Assembly: GCA_036435485.1 (NCBI GenBank)
Contig: CM071600.1
Span: forward strand, 51,891,546-51,955,545
Length of the DNA: 64,000 bases
DNA from: Saposhnikovia divaricata
Taxonomy: Eukaryota > Streptophyta > Magnoliopsida > Apiales > Apiaceae
Direction: 5' to 3'
Below are positions 15,301-26,254 of the stretch, one piece after another. Numbering within the stretch: the stretch's first letter is position 1; every line of letters begins with the position of its first letter. The notes below the pieces were generated by a model. That model saw nothing but the letters and a program-made list of their open reading frames with translations. It was not told where the DNA came from and searched no databases. The translations under genes and the position numbers were made by a program.

Positions 15301-18300
15301 TTTGTGTTTGGCTGTTTGGAAGATCAAGTCTGGACAGCTTGTGTTTTCCTTGAAAAACCACAAAGCTTCAACTGAAAATCTCCTCTTTACTCCCGCTTTG
15401 ATACCATGTCAAAATATGAGCAATGCGGAAGTAATAAACGGAACTAGTAGAGAGGAGAGAAAAACACGGTAGTAATATTAGAACTACATTGTATTGATTG
15501 TGTTTTATTACATGAGAGCATAAGCTCTTATATAGGAAGTAAAACTTGGTTGGTGGCCAACCTTGGTTGGTGGCCAACCTTGGTAGACTTGGTTATATTT
15601 AACAGAATATGATATATCTAATTATCAGTTATTTTAAATACTTTTGACATCCTTTAGATATTAATTAATGTTGATATTATTAAAATAATAACTCCAACAC
15701 AGCTAATTATTATTCAAACTATGCGAACTAGAATTAATTTTCGAAAAAAAAAGTACTCTATAGTCATTATTATGCAAAATTAAAATTGAGGGCTACAAGC
15801 TAAATATTTTAACTGATGCAAGAGAAAAGGTGTATATATATATATATATATATATGAAAAATATAGGGACAATTTCCCGTAAAAAAATCCCTTGAGCCAG
15901 TTATTAAAGCAAAAGTGAGGATGGAGTTTCTGACCAATGAGGGTTATATCTCCACTCGACTTGTTTCATAAAAATTATGAATTTAAAATTAAATGAAAAC
16001 ACAAACTTTGGACCAAGAACGCTAACAATTTTCGAAGAGGCTCGAAATTGTTCTTCACGAGAGATTGCCAAAAAACTATCTTATACATGACATCTCATAC
16101 CTATATCTGATCTCAGCGATAATAAAGTCAGGTAGTCTACAAAACTTATTTTGTCAGCAATTACTTACTAGAACTTTCTTGCAGGAGAAATTAAGTCCTA
16201 CATATGTAGTGAAATATAAAAATTATATGTAGTGTAAAGAGTGTAACTTACTTCAGTCTTTAGACATCCTTAGTTTAATAATACTTTAATAGGTAATTTA
16301 TCTCTTCCCATTGCATGTAGCTTACTTGTTATATATATTAACTACCATTTCAGCATTAATGGTATCAAACGTACCAAGTGCAACAGTACTTACCACGACA
16401 AATTTAGAGCCCGGGTAGAATTTAATGCAAGAGAAAGTAGCATGAGTGAAAACCAGTACAAATATGCCCAATTTTAAGGAATGAATTCCTTAATACTGCT
16501 CTAAGAGTGCAATCGAAAAGGGTAATAAGAACCTCATGGCTAAGTGGCTCCAACCCCAGACTCTCCTCTGTTTTCCTGGATAAGTCTAATTTGTTAGCTT
16601 GGTTTACACCATCTGCAAAGACCTGCAATCAAAGTTATTACCAGGTCGAAACTATAACTTCCAAATATCCAATCAAATTACAAAAGTTAAGTATGTATTA
16701 CTTTACCCGATCTGCCCATCCACATTCCATACGAAAACACCTCCACATTGCAAATTCCCTAAAGCACCAAATCGAATACGGTATGAAAGAGTTTTATAAC
16801 TTGCTCACATGCATGAATATATTGCTTACTTGTTTTCATTAATATGAAAAGATAAACTCCTCTCCAAAGATCGTCCACCTTTACACTGTCCCAACAAAAT
16901 AAAAAAAAAAATTAATGATAATAAGTGAGTAAACGTAACAATGCTAGAATCTAAAAGGGCAAAGAGATTTGAATTCATTGATGGGAGGAGAGAACCTGAT
17001 TCAATTTACAACATTTTAGAACAGAAACTGCACTGAAATGTGAACCCAATTTTTTTCTACATATTCTGAATCAACGTACAAGCCTAACAACGTAAAATTT
17101 CCTGGTGAAGTGTTTACCATCACCGTCACATATTCGGCCTAATTGCAACTTCTGAAAACACTTACATTCAAGGTATACCACTTCAAAGATTCATCGTATG
17201 GAAGAAAACTTTAACCGGTGCAAGTCACCCTTTCGTTTAAGGCTAGATTATGTTTCTGATGGGGGAAAAAAAAAAATTACCTCTAACCCCCCTCCCCCCA
17301 CATATACTCATCCATGTTTCCAAAAGTATTGATTTGTTAGTAGGCTGGTATTTTTCTTATTTGTGGCTTTCTATGTTTTAGATGGAAAAGTATCAAGTCA
17401 TGGCTCATCTGACCAAACAGAAACTGCAATTGGAGTTTCCAAATACTGTCGAATCAGTCCCTGCTTAGAGTTCAATATGGCCACCTTTCCACACTGTATT
17501 GAGCAGTTGCACATGTAAAATAAACCTTAAGGTTTGTTTTTTTGTGTATATACTCTTGAATACATGTACTTGAACTACTTAGAAATGACAATTTCATCTA
17601 GATGAATAGAGGTATATCTACCCACAGTTGAACCTTTATTCAGGGTTCAACTTTTTCTTTTTTCCTCTTAACTCTTTCTATATACATAAATGCCCTGAAA
17701 TCTGATAGCTTTCGTTGTTTATATCCAAAAATACATATCACTTGAAGTCAACTACAGAACTTGTGAAACCTATCTAAGCAGAGTGCCATGGCATCTACTA
17801 AAATTGAGTTTAATAAAAATTCAGTGCAAAGTTAAAGCTTGTGGCACGTGGGTGTCTATTAAGATTTACTGATACGAATGCTTGCGATCACACTGTCAAG
17901 CATACTACAGAGTACTAGTAGTACCGGTCCAGGCAGTAAAATTTACTTCTATCTAATATATATTGGCCACGTTTAGTGTTCTCTGTGTCCAGGTTTTTGA
18001 CCAAATAATATAATAATGTAATTTAGTTTAAAAAACAATCATTATCTTGATAAATATGGAACTGCGCAAAAAAACAAGGATTCTAACTTTAAGAGGGAGA
18101 ATAATTACATAAAAATTCAAGAAATAAAACCTTTGGACAGGTAAGGATAATGTATTGGCCAGGAGAAGTAAAATCACAGCTGATCCCAACATCCTCAATC
18201 TTCTGCTTCATTTCACTCAGTTTATGTACCTCTTTTTCAGGTTTTTCCAAATCTAGTTCAAAATAACAAAGTGTAACCAACAGTTATATTAAAAAGGCTC

Positions 18301-19240
18301 CTCACTGAAATTTAAAGAAGTTAAGAAACTAAATTTATGGCCTGATTACTTTGAATAAAATATGAAACTAATCAATGATTTCCAACAACAAAATAGGTCT
18401 AAAAACTCAGGAAATGAATATTGCCTATTTTGTACCAAAACCCGTAATCAATAAACTATGATTAGACTAAAAATCACCCCTGATGACCATAAGGTTGTGA
18501 CTATATGAATAATATCTCACCAGCTTTTGAATGAAGTCTACTTATAAGTTCTAAATGGATACAAGGTAAAAAAATATCCACTCTAATGCAATCCCTGACG
18601 TCATGAGAAACAATATACAATAACACATTAAATAAAGTATACCTACTTTCACAGGCATTTAAGTGTAGTCTTCAATCATTTAAATAAAGGGTCGTGGTTT
18701 TTGGATAACACATTTTAGGGTGAGAACTTGAAGAACAATTGTTATGCACTCCTAAAAAAGTGCAAATGCCCAATTCCTAAGATTCTTCATATTACATTGT
18801 TCTGCACTTTTTTAAGAATGCGAGAAATCACTCTCACTGTTCTAACACTAAAATGTGGCCTCACCCGAATCACCCCTATATATGGTCGCGCTATACTAAA
18901 ATTGGTTCTTGCGAGAACAATTGTTCTGCACTTTTAAAAAAATGTACAAAACAATATTCAGCCATCCATCACAGACCATTAGAACTTCTAATCTTATTCA
19001 ACAAAGCTATATGTATTAACCAGTGTCAGTTTCAATTTCATCATGACAAATTTACCTCACTATACATACATACATGATACATACATACGTTGGTAAAATA
19101 CCAGGAGTGATACAAGTACCTGGTTCTCCTGAGATTCTGGCATGAGTCAAAAATCGAAAAGAGTGAAAATGAGAGATGGGTTTTGCTGAGAAGGTGAAAA
19201 GAGATAATGGGTGGGCTTGATATCGCACAAACAACTGCAT
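12370..19240 (-). CDS. TWINKY-like organellar primase, primase/Toprim only (paralogue B)
   Basis: Exons read by eye: 19120-19240, 18131-18252, 16830-16885, 16707-16758, 16533-16622, 13982-14062, 13694-13777, 13381-13446, 13181-13297, 12636-12683, 12419-12504. All have GT-AG borders and compatible phases, giving 307 codons without a stop. The leader MQLFVRYQAHPLSLFTF is mitochondrial-like. Zinc-ribbon cysteines lie in LTCPK|CKGG and MWRCFRMECGW. Toprim follows: ILYGLDDI, VEGEIDKLSMEQ (catalytic Glu) and ATDGDWPGQ (Asp-x-Asp). ATDGDW replaces the usual DGDG. The last exon ends LARRLGKE plus AG at a consensus donor; reading on gives 15 more residues to TGA at 12370, while an unrecognised last exon is possible. 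No helicase domain follows, as in Arabidopsis TWINKY (about 340 aa). Role inferred: primer synthesis for organelle DNA replication. The 2.5 kb intron holds a TRIM element. Confidence 0.83.
14544..14724 (-). repeat. 3' LTR of the TRIM element (181 bp)
   Basis: Starts tgtcaaaatatgagcaatgc and ends ggttatatttaaca on the plus strand. It matches 15407-15604 throughout except for the 17-bp unit present twice in the other copy. Confidence 0.92.
15407..15604 (-). repeat. 5' LTR of the TRIM element (198 bp)
   Basis: Same sequence as 14544-14724, but cttggttggtggccaac is tandemly duplicated. The primer-binding site (plus strand gctttgatacca, 15395-15406) touches its inner edge. Confidence 0.92.
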
Positions 19241-20338
19241 TCCTTAACAGACTTTGTTTCACCAAGCTTTGTTGCCACTCGTACTAGGTTGTTTGTACTT
19301 GTTAAAGAGTACTCATCAGACAAGCTTATCCCTGGACCACGGAGCTTATGAAAACCCGGAAATGTTACCCGATTCGAGCAGTTGAATTTTATTTTATTTT
19401 TAATCTATTTATATACTACACTACCACCGTGTGTTTTCAAAAAATTATTTAAAAATAATTATATATTATATAAACTAAAAAAAAAAATATTGAATATTAT
19501 AGACTTAAAAGAATTAATATTAATGCAATAAATGTAATGCTATTATATATTATAATAAATTTTCTTAAAAATTAATTTAGTTAGATTATGAGATAATTTT
19601 GTCTTAATAAACTTATCAAAACTTACAAATCTATTTGATTTTTTATCATTGGACTCACTATTAATAATATAAGTCATAATAATTATAGTTAAAATTGAAA
19701 TGCAAAATTTTTATAATCGAACTGAGTCCAAAAAAATATATGAATTTTTTACAAACCTAAATATGGATAAAAGCCTAAAAATAATAATTTATATCAAATT
19801 CAAGTTAAAAATATTTTTCTCGATCTAATATGGTTACTGAAACTAAAGAACGAAGTATGCAACATTCGAATTTCATCAACAACATGCTAAAATTGAAAAT
19901 TATCGAAAAGAGAAAATATAAATTTAAAAATTTAAAATAAAAATAAAATATTTAAAAGCAATCTATACTTTACACGAATCATAATTCAATCCTATTTAAA
20001 ATATAAAATAAATGTAGGGGCCTAATGAAATAAATAAATGTGAGATGAAAAATTAAAAATTGATTGTATTTTGAAACAGAATTGATTACTAAATATGTGA
20101 TGTTTGTAAAAATATTAGTTTTTATACCGGTACTATGAGTATATACTAAAAATTTAGGGATATTTACAAAATTATATTTATTTTTAACTTTCTTTCACAT
20201 TTTTACTATCTTTAAAATGGGTTCCAAATATATACTTTCACTTTCGAAAAATATACTACAACCTTTGTTTTTAACTTCTATTTTTAAAAAAAATACAACC
20301 TTGTTCTTTCTTTCTCTCTGTCAATCCCCACCGTTGTC
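19241..20338. other. Upstream region of paralogue B and AT-rich spacer
   Basis: The first 200 bases should include the promoter and 5' UTR of the primase. The rest (19390-20210) is about 85% A+T with no ORF, tRNA or clear mobile-element terminus. Confidence 0.4.
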
Positions 20339-20935
20339 ATGTCCACCATCCACCTCCGATCTCCGACGCCGCAGGCGACCTCCCTATCCGTCTCCGCCTC
20401 CACCCCCGACCTCCATCTCCACCTCCACCCCCGACCCTCACCTCACTGGTCGGAGAATGTTCTGATTCACAAGCAGGCCATTTCCTTTACGCCGTTGAAA
20501 GAGACCAACAAAGAAAAAGAACCCAGTGACCTCTCCTCACTTTTTGATGAAATTACTGACATTGTAGGTGCAAGAACTGTTAATTTGACCAAAAATGAAC
20601 TTGGGTTTAGGTTGTTTGATGTAGACACCCGTATCAAAAAGATTGTTCCTAAGGAAGAATCTTGCACAACAGGTGTTTGTAATAATGTTAATGAGAGTGG
20701 GATGTGAATTGAGAATGTGAGAGTTTCTGTAGATGCCCGGGTATGAATTTTGAGTGAAAGTGAAGTTAGTTTCTTAGTACAAAAGGTTATAGAGATTGTT
20801 ATGGGCGAAAACGATGTTGTTTTGATGGAGAAGGTTTGATTTTTGATGAAGAGATAATTGAGAGAGTGTTGAAGAGGTGTTCAAGGATATCGCGGTTGGA
20901 TTTTATGTTTTTTAATTTGTCTTATTGCTTTAAGT
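20339..20935 (+). pseudogene. PPR-protein-like N-terminal fragment, frameshifted
   Basis: An open frame of 122 codons starts MSTIHLRSPTPQATS, with a Ser/Pro/His-rich targeting-like leader, and stops at 20705-20707. Coding similarity seems to continue in shifted frames: SESEVSFLVQKVIEIVMGEN and then EEIIERVLKRCSRISRLDFM. The second resembles the segment just before the first repeats of plant pentatricopeptide proteins (usually V-L-K-R-C, then F-F-N-W). At least two stops and one frameshift break it and no PPR repeats follow. It is a truncated pseudogene or captured fragment. The family call rests on a short motif and is tentative. Confidence 0.4.
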
Positions 20936-21377
20936 TTTATTGATTTTCAGAATGGAAGCAACTACATTTCTCCAGACTTCTAGAACTCTTCATTCACATG
21001 GTTATTTCAACAAGTCTAGCTTGCTCACATAGTTGTGTGTTATGGTCGGAAATGGAGTTTAGATTCTGGGAATAACAGTTGCTACAGTTCTGTTTGCAAC
21101 CCTTGGGTTATGTCCTAATTTCACATCAAAAGTACCCATTTTGGCTTTTGATTTTTGGGGCCGGCACACTCCCATTTGGTACACTCTTTATTAAGCTTTT
21201 CTTCATCATGTCCAGCATCTGGTTGGGTCAAGTATATTACGTTTACTTTACCTATTAATGATTACGCACCAAAGGTATTATGGTTTATTAGTCCTAACAT
21301 GCTTTTCAATAAAATTCTTTAGTGTTTGTTCTTTTAGTTACTTGATTTATTCATTTGAACTGCGGATATTGACTTAT

Positions 21378-21581
21378 TGGTAGAGAGCTCCTGAGGTCCT
21401 TATGTGTATTCATTTGAACCTGAATTATTGTTTATTCAGTATTGATACATTTGAATCAAAACTTATCTTCGGTTAATGGTTGTTGTGGAAAATGTTGCGA
21501 TATGAACCTTCAAAACAGAATTCGGCCAAGGAAGCTATAGAGCATCCTTACTTTGATGGCCTAAAGAAAGATACCCTCTGA
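21378..21581 (+). pseudogene. Fragments of a CDKB-type cyclin-dependent kinase
   Basis: Two pieces of a Ser/Thr kinase are recognisable. At 21378-21401 the APE loop reads W-stop-R-A-P-E-V-L, where the Tyr codon of WYRAPEVL has become TAG. At 21492-21581 the frame MLRYEPSKQNSAKEAIEHPY and then FDGLKKDTL-stop matches the C-terminal lobe end of plant B-type CDKs, which usually have ML-YEPAKRISAKKA-HPYF. The 90 bases between them do not carry the expected roughly 100 codons, so most of the kinase is deleted. It sits just after the PPR-like fragment in the same orientation, which suggests gene-fragment capture or local decay. Confidence 0.6.
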
Positions 21582-21885
21582 TTCTCACTGTTGGGCCGCT
21601 GATCTTGGGAATGTTTTAATTATCATAGGAATGTTATGCTTTCATTAATTTTAGTACAAGCAGCGGATCCTACAAAATATTAATGTTTTAACAATGTTAG
21701 GATTTTGGCTTTTACTTTCATTTTTTATCTTGGAGTATGTTCCAAGATGACTATACATGGTTGTAAAGGCTCACACATGTCATGCATATACTTTTGTATT
21801 TCTGAATATAATATGATTTTTCGTAGAGCAGGCCCCGCAGGGGCAGTGCACCCATCTTGATAGTCATATCTAACTATTTTTACCA
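21582..21885. other. Spacer with GC hairpin
   Basis: Non-coding. The only notable sequence is the hairpin gccccgcaggggc at 21832-21844, identical to the one at 3397-3409. Confidence 0.5.
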
Positions 21886-22076
21886 GTTGCAACCATGTTT
21901 GCAACTTCTACAACCATGTTTGCAATTTCTGCAACCTTGTTTGCAATCTTTGCAACTATGGTTGCAACTTCTGCAACCTTGTTTGCAACTTCCGCAACCA
22001 TGGTTGCAAAGGTTGCAAACATGGTTGCAAACATGTTTGCAACTTATTTGTATCAGTTGCAACTTATGAATTTCAC
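21886..22076. repeat. TTGCAAC minisatellite with inverted units
   Basis: About 16 copies of ttgcaac or gttgcaa spaced by 5-10 bases (ttgcaaccatgtttgcaact type). Because ttgcaa is palindromic, both strands give similar open frames (LQPCLQ and CNHGC), which are artefacts. Similar ttgca words recur at 25.9-26.1 kb. Confidence 0.85.
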
Positions 22077-22151
22077 ATTAAACATATTATTAGACATATT
22101 TACACCACAAAACTAAAGATATTGTCCATGCACGAATTTATTTTTTAGATA

Positions 22152-23770
22152 TCTATACTATATTATAATAATTGAAACATTGAAAATTTGGTTGGTTGAT
22201 ACGGTACTTCATTTATTTAGTTAATTATCCTTAATTTTTTTACTTATTTCTTTATTTTGGTAAAAATTTATTTTGTAGTTACGGGCTGTTGTGACCAAAA
22301 TTTAGCACAGATCAGATTTAGGCCCACTATGAGAGTGGAGTCCAATTCACGAAGGAAGTAGATGAGTAACTGGGCTTTCGAGAGCCTGTAGCAACCCCCG
22401 TAAGGGGTTATCATGAAAGGAATATTGAATGAGTGTAAAGCCCGGGGTACCAGGGTTGACCCCTGGGAATGACCCATGGCCGTGTTTGCCATAGCATAGT
22501 TACTAGGATAGCAATCAAATAGGAATTTCAACACAGCTTCCGTAACTGGCTAACCAGAGGGGCTGCCAGAATTTGTGGTACCAGATGATACCTCCAACTT
22601 CCCCGGTCTGATAACGACAACCTCCTATTTTTTAGGGGCACGTCTCTACAACCTAGAAACACCCTTAAACAAATAATTATTCAGTTATTTGAGGATAAAT
22701 GTCATATATACATGATAATTCATTGATAAACAAGATAAATACAAAGAAACGAGCTTTTGACACTCCTATGACAACTTGGTAAACTGATTTATACATCTTA
22801 CACAATTAACAACAGAAATAATATTCATTATCCCACCTCATACGGGATATATCACAGAAACAAACATGATTAGAACTACCTTCGGGCTTGATCCTCTATA
22901 AATAGAGATCAGTTTGCGGGATCTTCTTCGACACTTAACACCTTAAGGTACTGATAACATGTATACTATTGTGTGACATAGCTTTAGTAGGGTTTTTGGC
23001 AGGTTAACACATCATTATTGAACGACCCTTGAGCTCTAATCTCGCAGAGTTAGTCTGATCATCCGAGGAACCACCTCCCGTGTTCTTCGGTAACCCCTAG
23101 TTGTGAGCCTTTCTGGGCAACTAGTCATAAATCTCTAATTGTGAGCCATTCTGGGTAGTTAGGTGATTCTAATTTCATTGGCGCTATTCAAGCAACGCCA
23201 TCCTAGTTTATTGTGATAAAATCCTCCCACAACATGGGTAATCCTATTTTATAAAATAAAATAACGATATTATATTAAAGTTCTTAAAAACTAACCAATT
23301 ACCTTTTCAGCTTTTACCTTTTGTAACTTTTCAACTAAAATCTCTTATTCCCAAAAATATCATGGGTAGTTCTATTTAATAAAATAAACTAATAATATTA
23401 TAATTACTAATAACTAAATGATTATCTTTTTCAGCTAAAACTTAGTATTTCTTTTATATCTTCTAAATAAAATATCTCATTTTCAACTTTTTTTTTACTT
23501 AATTATCCTTACTTAAATCTATGTAGACTATTATATTAAATATCCTCCAATCAGTAATATTTTCTTTGTAATCAAAACACGTTACCTTTTTGATTTAAAA
23601 CTAATCTTACGATCATTAATATATTATCACACCATATTTTCCAATTATTAATCAAATATATTAAAATTCGTATACGTTGTTTATAATAAGGAAACATTAG
23701 TATAATCCGTAAATACGAGTATGTTAAATTATATTAAATTAAAAATAAAAATAATTATTATATTAAAACA
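22152..23770 (+). mobile_element. Helitron 5' part, split by a solo LTR
   Basis: Starts tctatactatattataataa after an A and continues with ttggttggttgatacggtac, matching the 5' end of the Helitron at 51137. After the solo LTR (22287-23234) the same family continues (ctttttcagctaaaacttag and atcatgggtagttctattta). The family's 3' hairpin and CTAG were not found; from about 23770 the sequence resembles the inverted-repeat element of 50-54 kb. No coding capacity. Confidence 0.5.
22287..23234 (+). mobile_element. Solo LTR (948 bp)
   Basis: Bounded by TGTTGTG...CACAACA, an inverted terminal heptamer typical of LTR ends. A likely core promoter, ctataaatagagatcag, lies near 22896. The flanks are cgggc on the left and tgggt on the right. 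They match at the central GGG, and both differences are C-to-T, which would fit decay of a 5-bp target duplication. The surrounding Helitron sequence is continuous across it. No retroelement interior is attached. Confidence 0.6.
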
Positions 23771-24222
23771 TAATTGTAATATTAAAGAAAATTTATGTCT
23801 TCGCTCTATTTTAAAATCTAAAAAGCGGATTTTGAAGATTTTACAGCACACACGAAACTCAAGAAATAATATTTAATTTAATGATTATTTAATAATTATT
23901 ATTTAACAGTAATATTCCAAAAATTGAAGACAAGAGAAAATTACAAAATTTTATAATGAGAATTCTATTCAATTTAGAAAACCTATTTTTATTTGGTTTA
24001 AATTATTAAAATACTCTTTTTAGTATTTAAATATTATTTTTATTTGATTTAAATTATTAAAATACACTTTTTAATATTTGAATATTATAATTCTACTAGT
24101 AATAAAATATTATTCTAATACTTAATATTTAATCTATCTATTTAAATCTAATAATCCTTATTAATTTAATCCTTAGGAATTGAAGTTTGGATGACATTAC
24201 TCTTACGCTTATTATAAAATGA

Positions 24223-24640
24223 CTAGCTCATAACCCGTTCAACGCACAGCTTTTTTTTAATATTTATGATTATATTAATTTTTTTAATTTTATATATTAC
24301 AAATTTACATATCAAATTGTTATTAAAAAATTGATATAAGATTTTACACGTTCGATTTAATAATTGCACCCTATCTTGAATTCTTAAAATTTGATTTGGA
24401 CAATTACAGTCCACGTGAAATTAAAAAAATAATCTTTAATTTAGTGATGGTTTAATAAATTTTTTTCTAATTAAATCTACGCAGAAATAAAAAAGAAAAA
24501 AAATTATGAATTTGTACGTTGAAAATTTTATTTAATTTATGAATTTTACTTATAATTCGTTTTGATTATCAAAATATCTTTATAATTATTTAAAAATAGT
24601 TCTACAAACAACCGAATATAATTATATACTTATATCTAAT
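24223..24640 (-). mobile_element. Helitron-like 3' terminus and adjoining body
   Basis: The minus strand reads gtgcgttgaacgggttatga, then gctagt, that is a degenerate hairpin and CTAG (24223-24226) followed by T, as in the Helitrons near 51-52 kb. The 5' end is not defined. The inner sequence (ttacagtccacgtgaaatta and attttatttaatttatgaat) resembles the inverted-repeat arms at 53 kb. Confidence 0.45.
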
Positions 24641-24755
24641 AAGAATAAGATGGATAATAAACTAAAAAGTGTAAAATAAAAATTGCCCATATGCATCTGT
24701 GCCATAGCCCATATGCATTTTAATTTTTTGAGGCTCCATATCCCATATGCATTAA

Positions 24756-25131
24756 GAGCCCGTTTGGCAACGACAAAATAGCTTTAAGTCATTTTTGTTC
24801 TGTTTGTGTACTATGGGTTTAAGTCGATTTTAAGTTAAAAAACTGTTTTAAGTCATAAGTTTCATTTAGGTACTTTTGACTTATGACTTATTGAATTTTT
24901 TTTTTCTTTTTTTTTTTCTCAATTCTTGTAAAGTTTAAATATTATGAATTTTAAATTTTTTAAGTCAAATTTCATTTTTAAGTCAAAATTATTAAACCCC
25001 CATTTAACTTTAAGTAAATTATCCAAACACATTCATTCAACTTAAAGTAAATAACTTTACTTTTTCCTTTAAGTTAAAAACACCTTCATTAAATCAAAAG
25101 TAACTTATTTTAAGCAATCCCAAACGGTCTC
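24756..25131. mobile_element. Tourist-like MITE (PIF/Harbinger type)
   Basis: Terminal inverted repeats GAGCCCGTTTGG and GAGACCGTTTGG, 376 bp, flanked by the 3-bp target duplication TAA (24753-24755, 25132-25134) expected for PIF/Harbinger elements. Interior is A/T-rich and non-coding with subterminal aagtca/tgactt inverted motifs. Confidence 0.8.
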
Positions 25132-25134
25132 TAA

Positions 25135-26246
25135 GTCTTTGACATAACACATTGCTTATAGATGTGCCCAGCTGCTAATGTGTGATGTAATTGGCCTGCT
25201 AACCTAACAGCTGCGGTTTGGAGACTTTTATGTATTGCAAATTGCAATTGTATTACAAAAAAATATTAAATGCTTGTTTTAATTTGAGTTGGAATTGAAA
25301 ATGTTCTTTGTTTTGCGAAATTCCAAATTTGGCATTCAAAGTGATTGCCTACATATTTAATTTTTTTATGATTGATTTTATCAAAAACAAAGTTAAAATG
25401 ACACTTCGCACTCACAAATCTAGGCTCACTCTCTCAAATCTAGGTTCATGTATTTAGCTAAGATTTTGTAAGAATCTTTTGGATTCTAAAATTTAAAGTC
25501 ATTCATTTTTATTTTTGAGAAAAAAGTCATTCACTTTAAAAAGTGAAGAGATATATTGAGAACTACAAAAAGTGTTAAATTAAATCTTATAATGTTCAGT
25601 TATATTACTGAAAATCCGGAGATATTTAACCAAATGGTTTAAGAATTTTTACTTTATTCAGTTAAAATATCGGTTTAAAACTTTGACCCAACTCTTCTTA
25701 TATTAGATCCCACTATTAAATTCAGATTTTATTACATTTCACATTTTTTAATAGTTTGAAAAATTCTACATATATCTAATAAATTTGAAAATAAAAAAAG
25801 AGTTTTTTTCATAAATACTCTTGTCTAGAAATTCTTTTGCAAAATACTTTTCAAAAAAAAAATTTGCAAAATACTATTTTATTTGCAAAAATACTATCTT
25901 ATTTGTATTGGTTGCGCAACAGGTTGCATGCACATGTGGTTGCATATGAAACCTCATATGCAATTGAAAATTACAAATTGAATTTCATTTTTTTTACCAA
26001 CTTTTAATTGAATATAAGGGTTGCGTAGCAGTAAAAACTGGATATTCAACTTTCAATTTTTTGTTGCATTCAGTTGCATAGGTTGCATATGCAACTAATA
26101 ACTAAAAGTTAAATTTTCATTTTTTGGGTACATTATGTGTTTTTTGATGTATTGGATTTTTTTTTTTTTTTTTGTGAGTGTATGAGTAGGAGAGCGAGCA
26201 AGGATTCCAAACCCATAAGCCAAAACCTTGTTAGGCAGGGATAGCC
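25135..26246. other. AT-rich spacer with ttgca motifs
   Basis: No gene was recognised. Between 25905 and 26095 there are several ggttgca/tgcaacc words and a small inverted repeat around catatgaaacctcatatg. A T-run occurs at 26158-26172. Confidence 0.4.
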
Positions 26247-26254
26247 TTTGCAAC

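Larger units (their letters stand above)
14544..15604 (-). mobile_element. TRIM-type non-autonomous LTR retroelement inside a primase intron
   Basis: Complete element with two direct LTRs (TG...CA), a 682-bp non-coding interior and a perfect 5-bp target duplication GAATA (14539-14543 and 15605-15609). On the minus strand the 5' LTR is the right one. Directly inside it is a primer-binding site, TGGTATCAAAGC, close to the initiator Met-tRNA complement. A purine-rich tract (gagtgagggggcg) precedes the 3' LTR. The LTRs are almost identical except for one 17-bp duplication, so the insertion is young. No gag or pol. Confidence 0.92.

Noticed and set aside
19041..19265. Longer ORF overlapping the first exon of primase B (MVKQSLLRNAVV)
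   Set aside because: It begins at TTG rather than ATG and is out of frame with exon 2, while the MQLFVRYQ frame joins exon 2 in phase.
20217..20465. 82-codon ORF rich in Pro/Ser
   Set aside because: It overlaps the PPR-like leader in another frame and its Pro-rich part is a shifted reading of a C/T-rich stretch.
21857..22116. ORFs on both strands encoding LQPCLQ and CNHGC repeats
   Set aside because: They are readings of a palindromic minisatellite.
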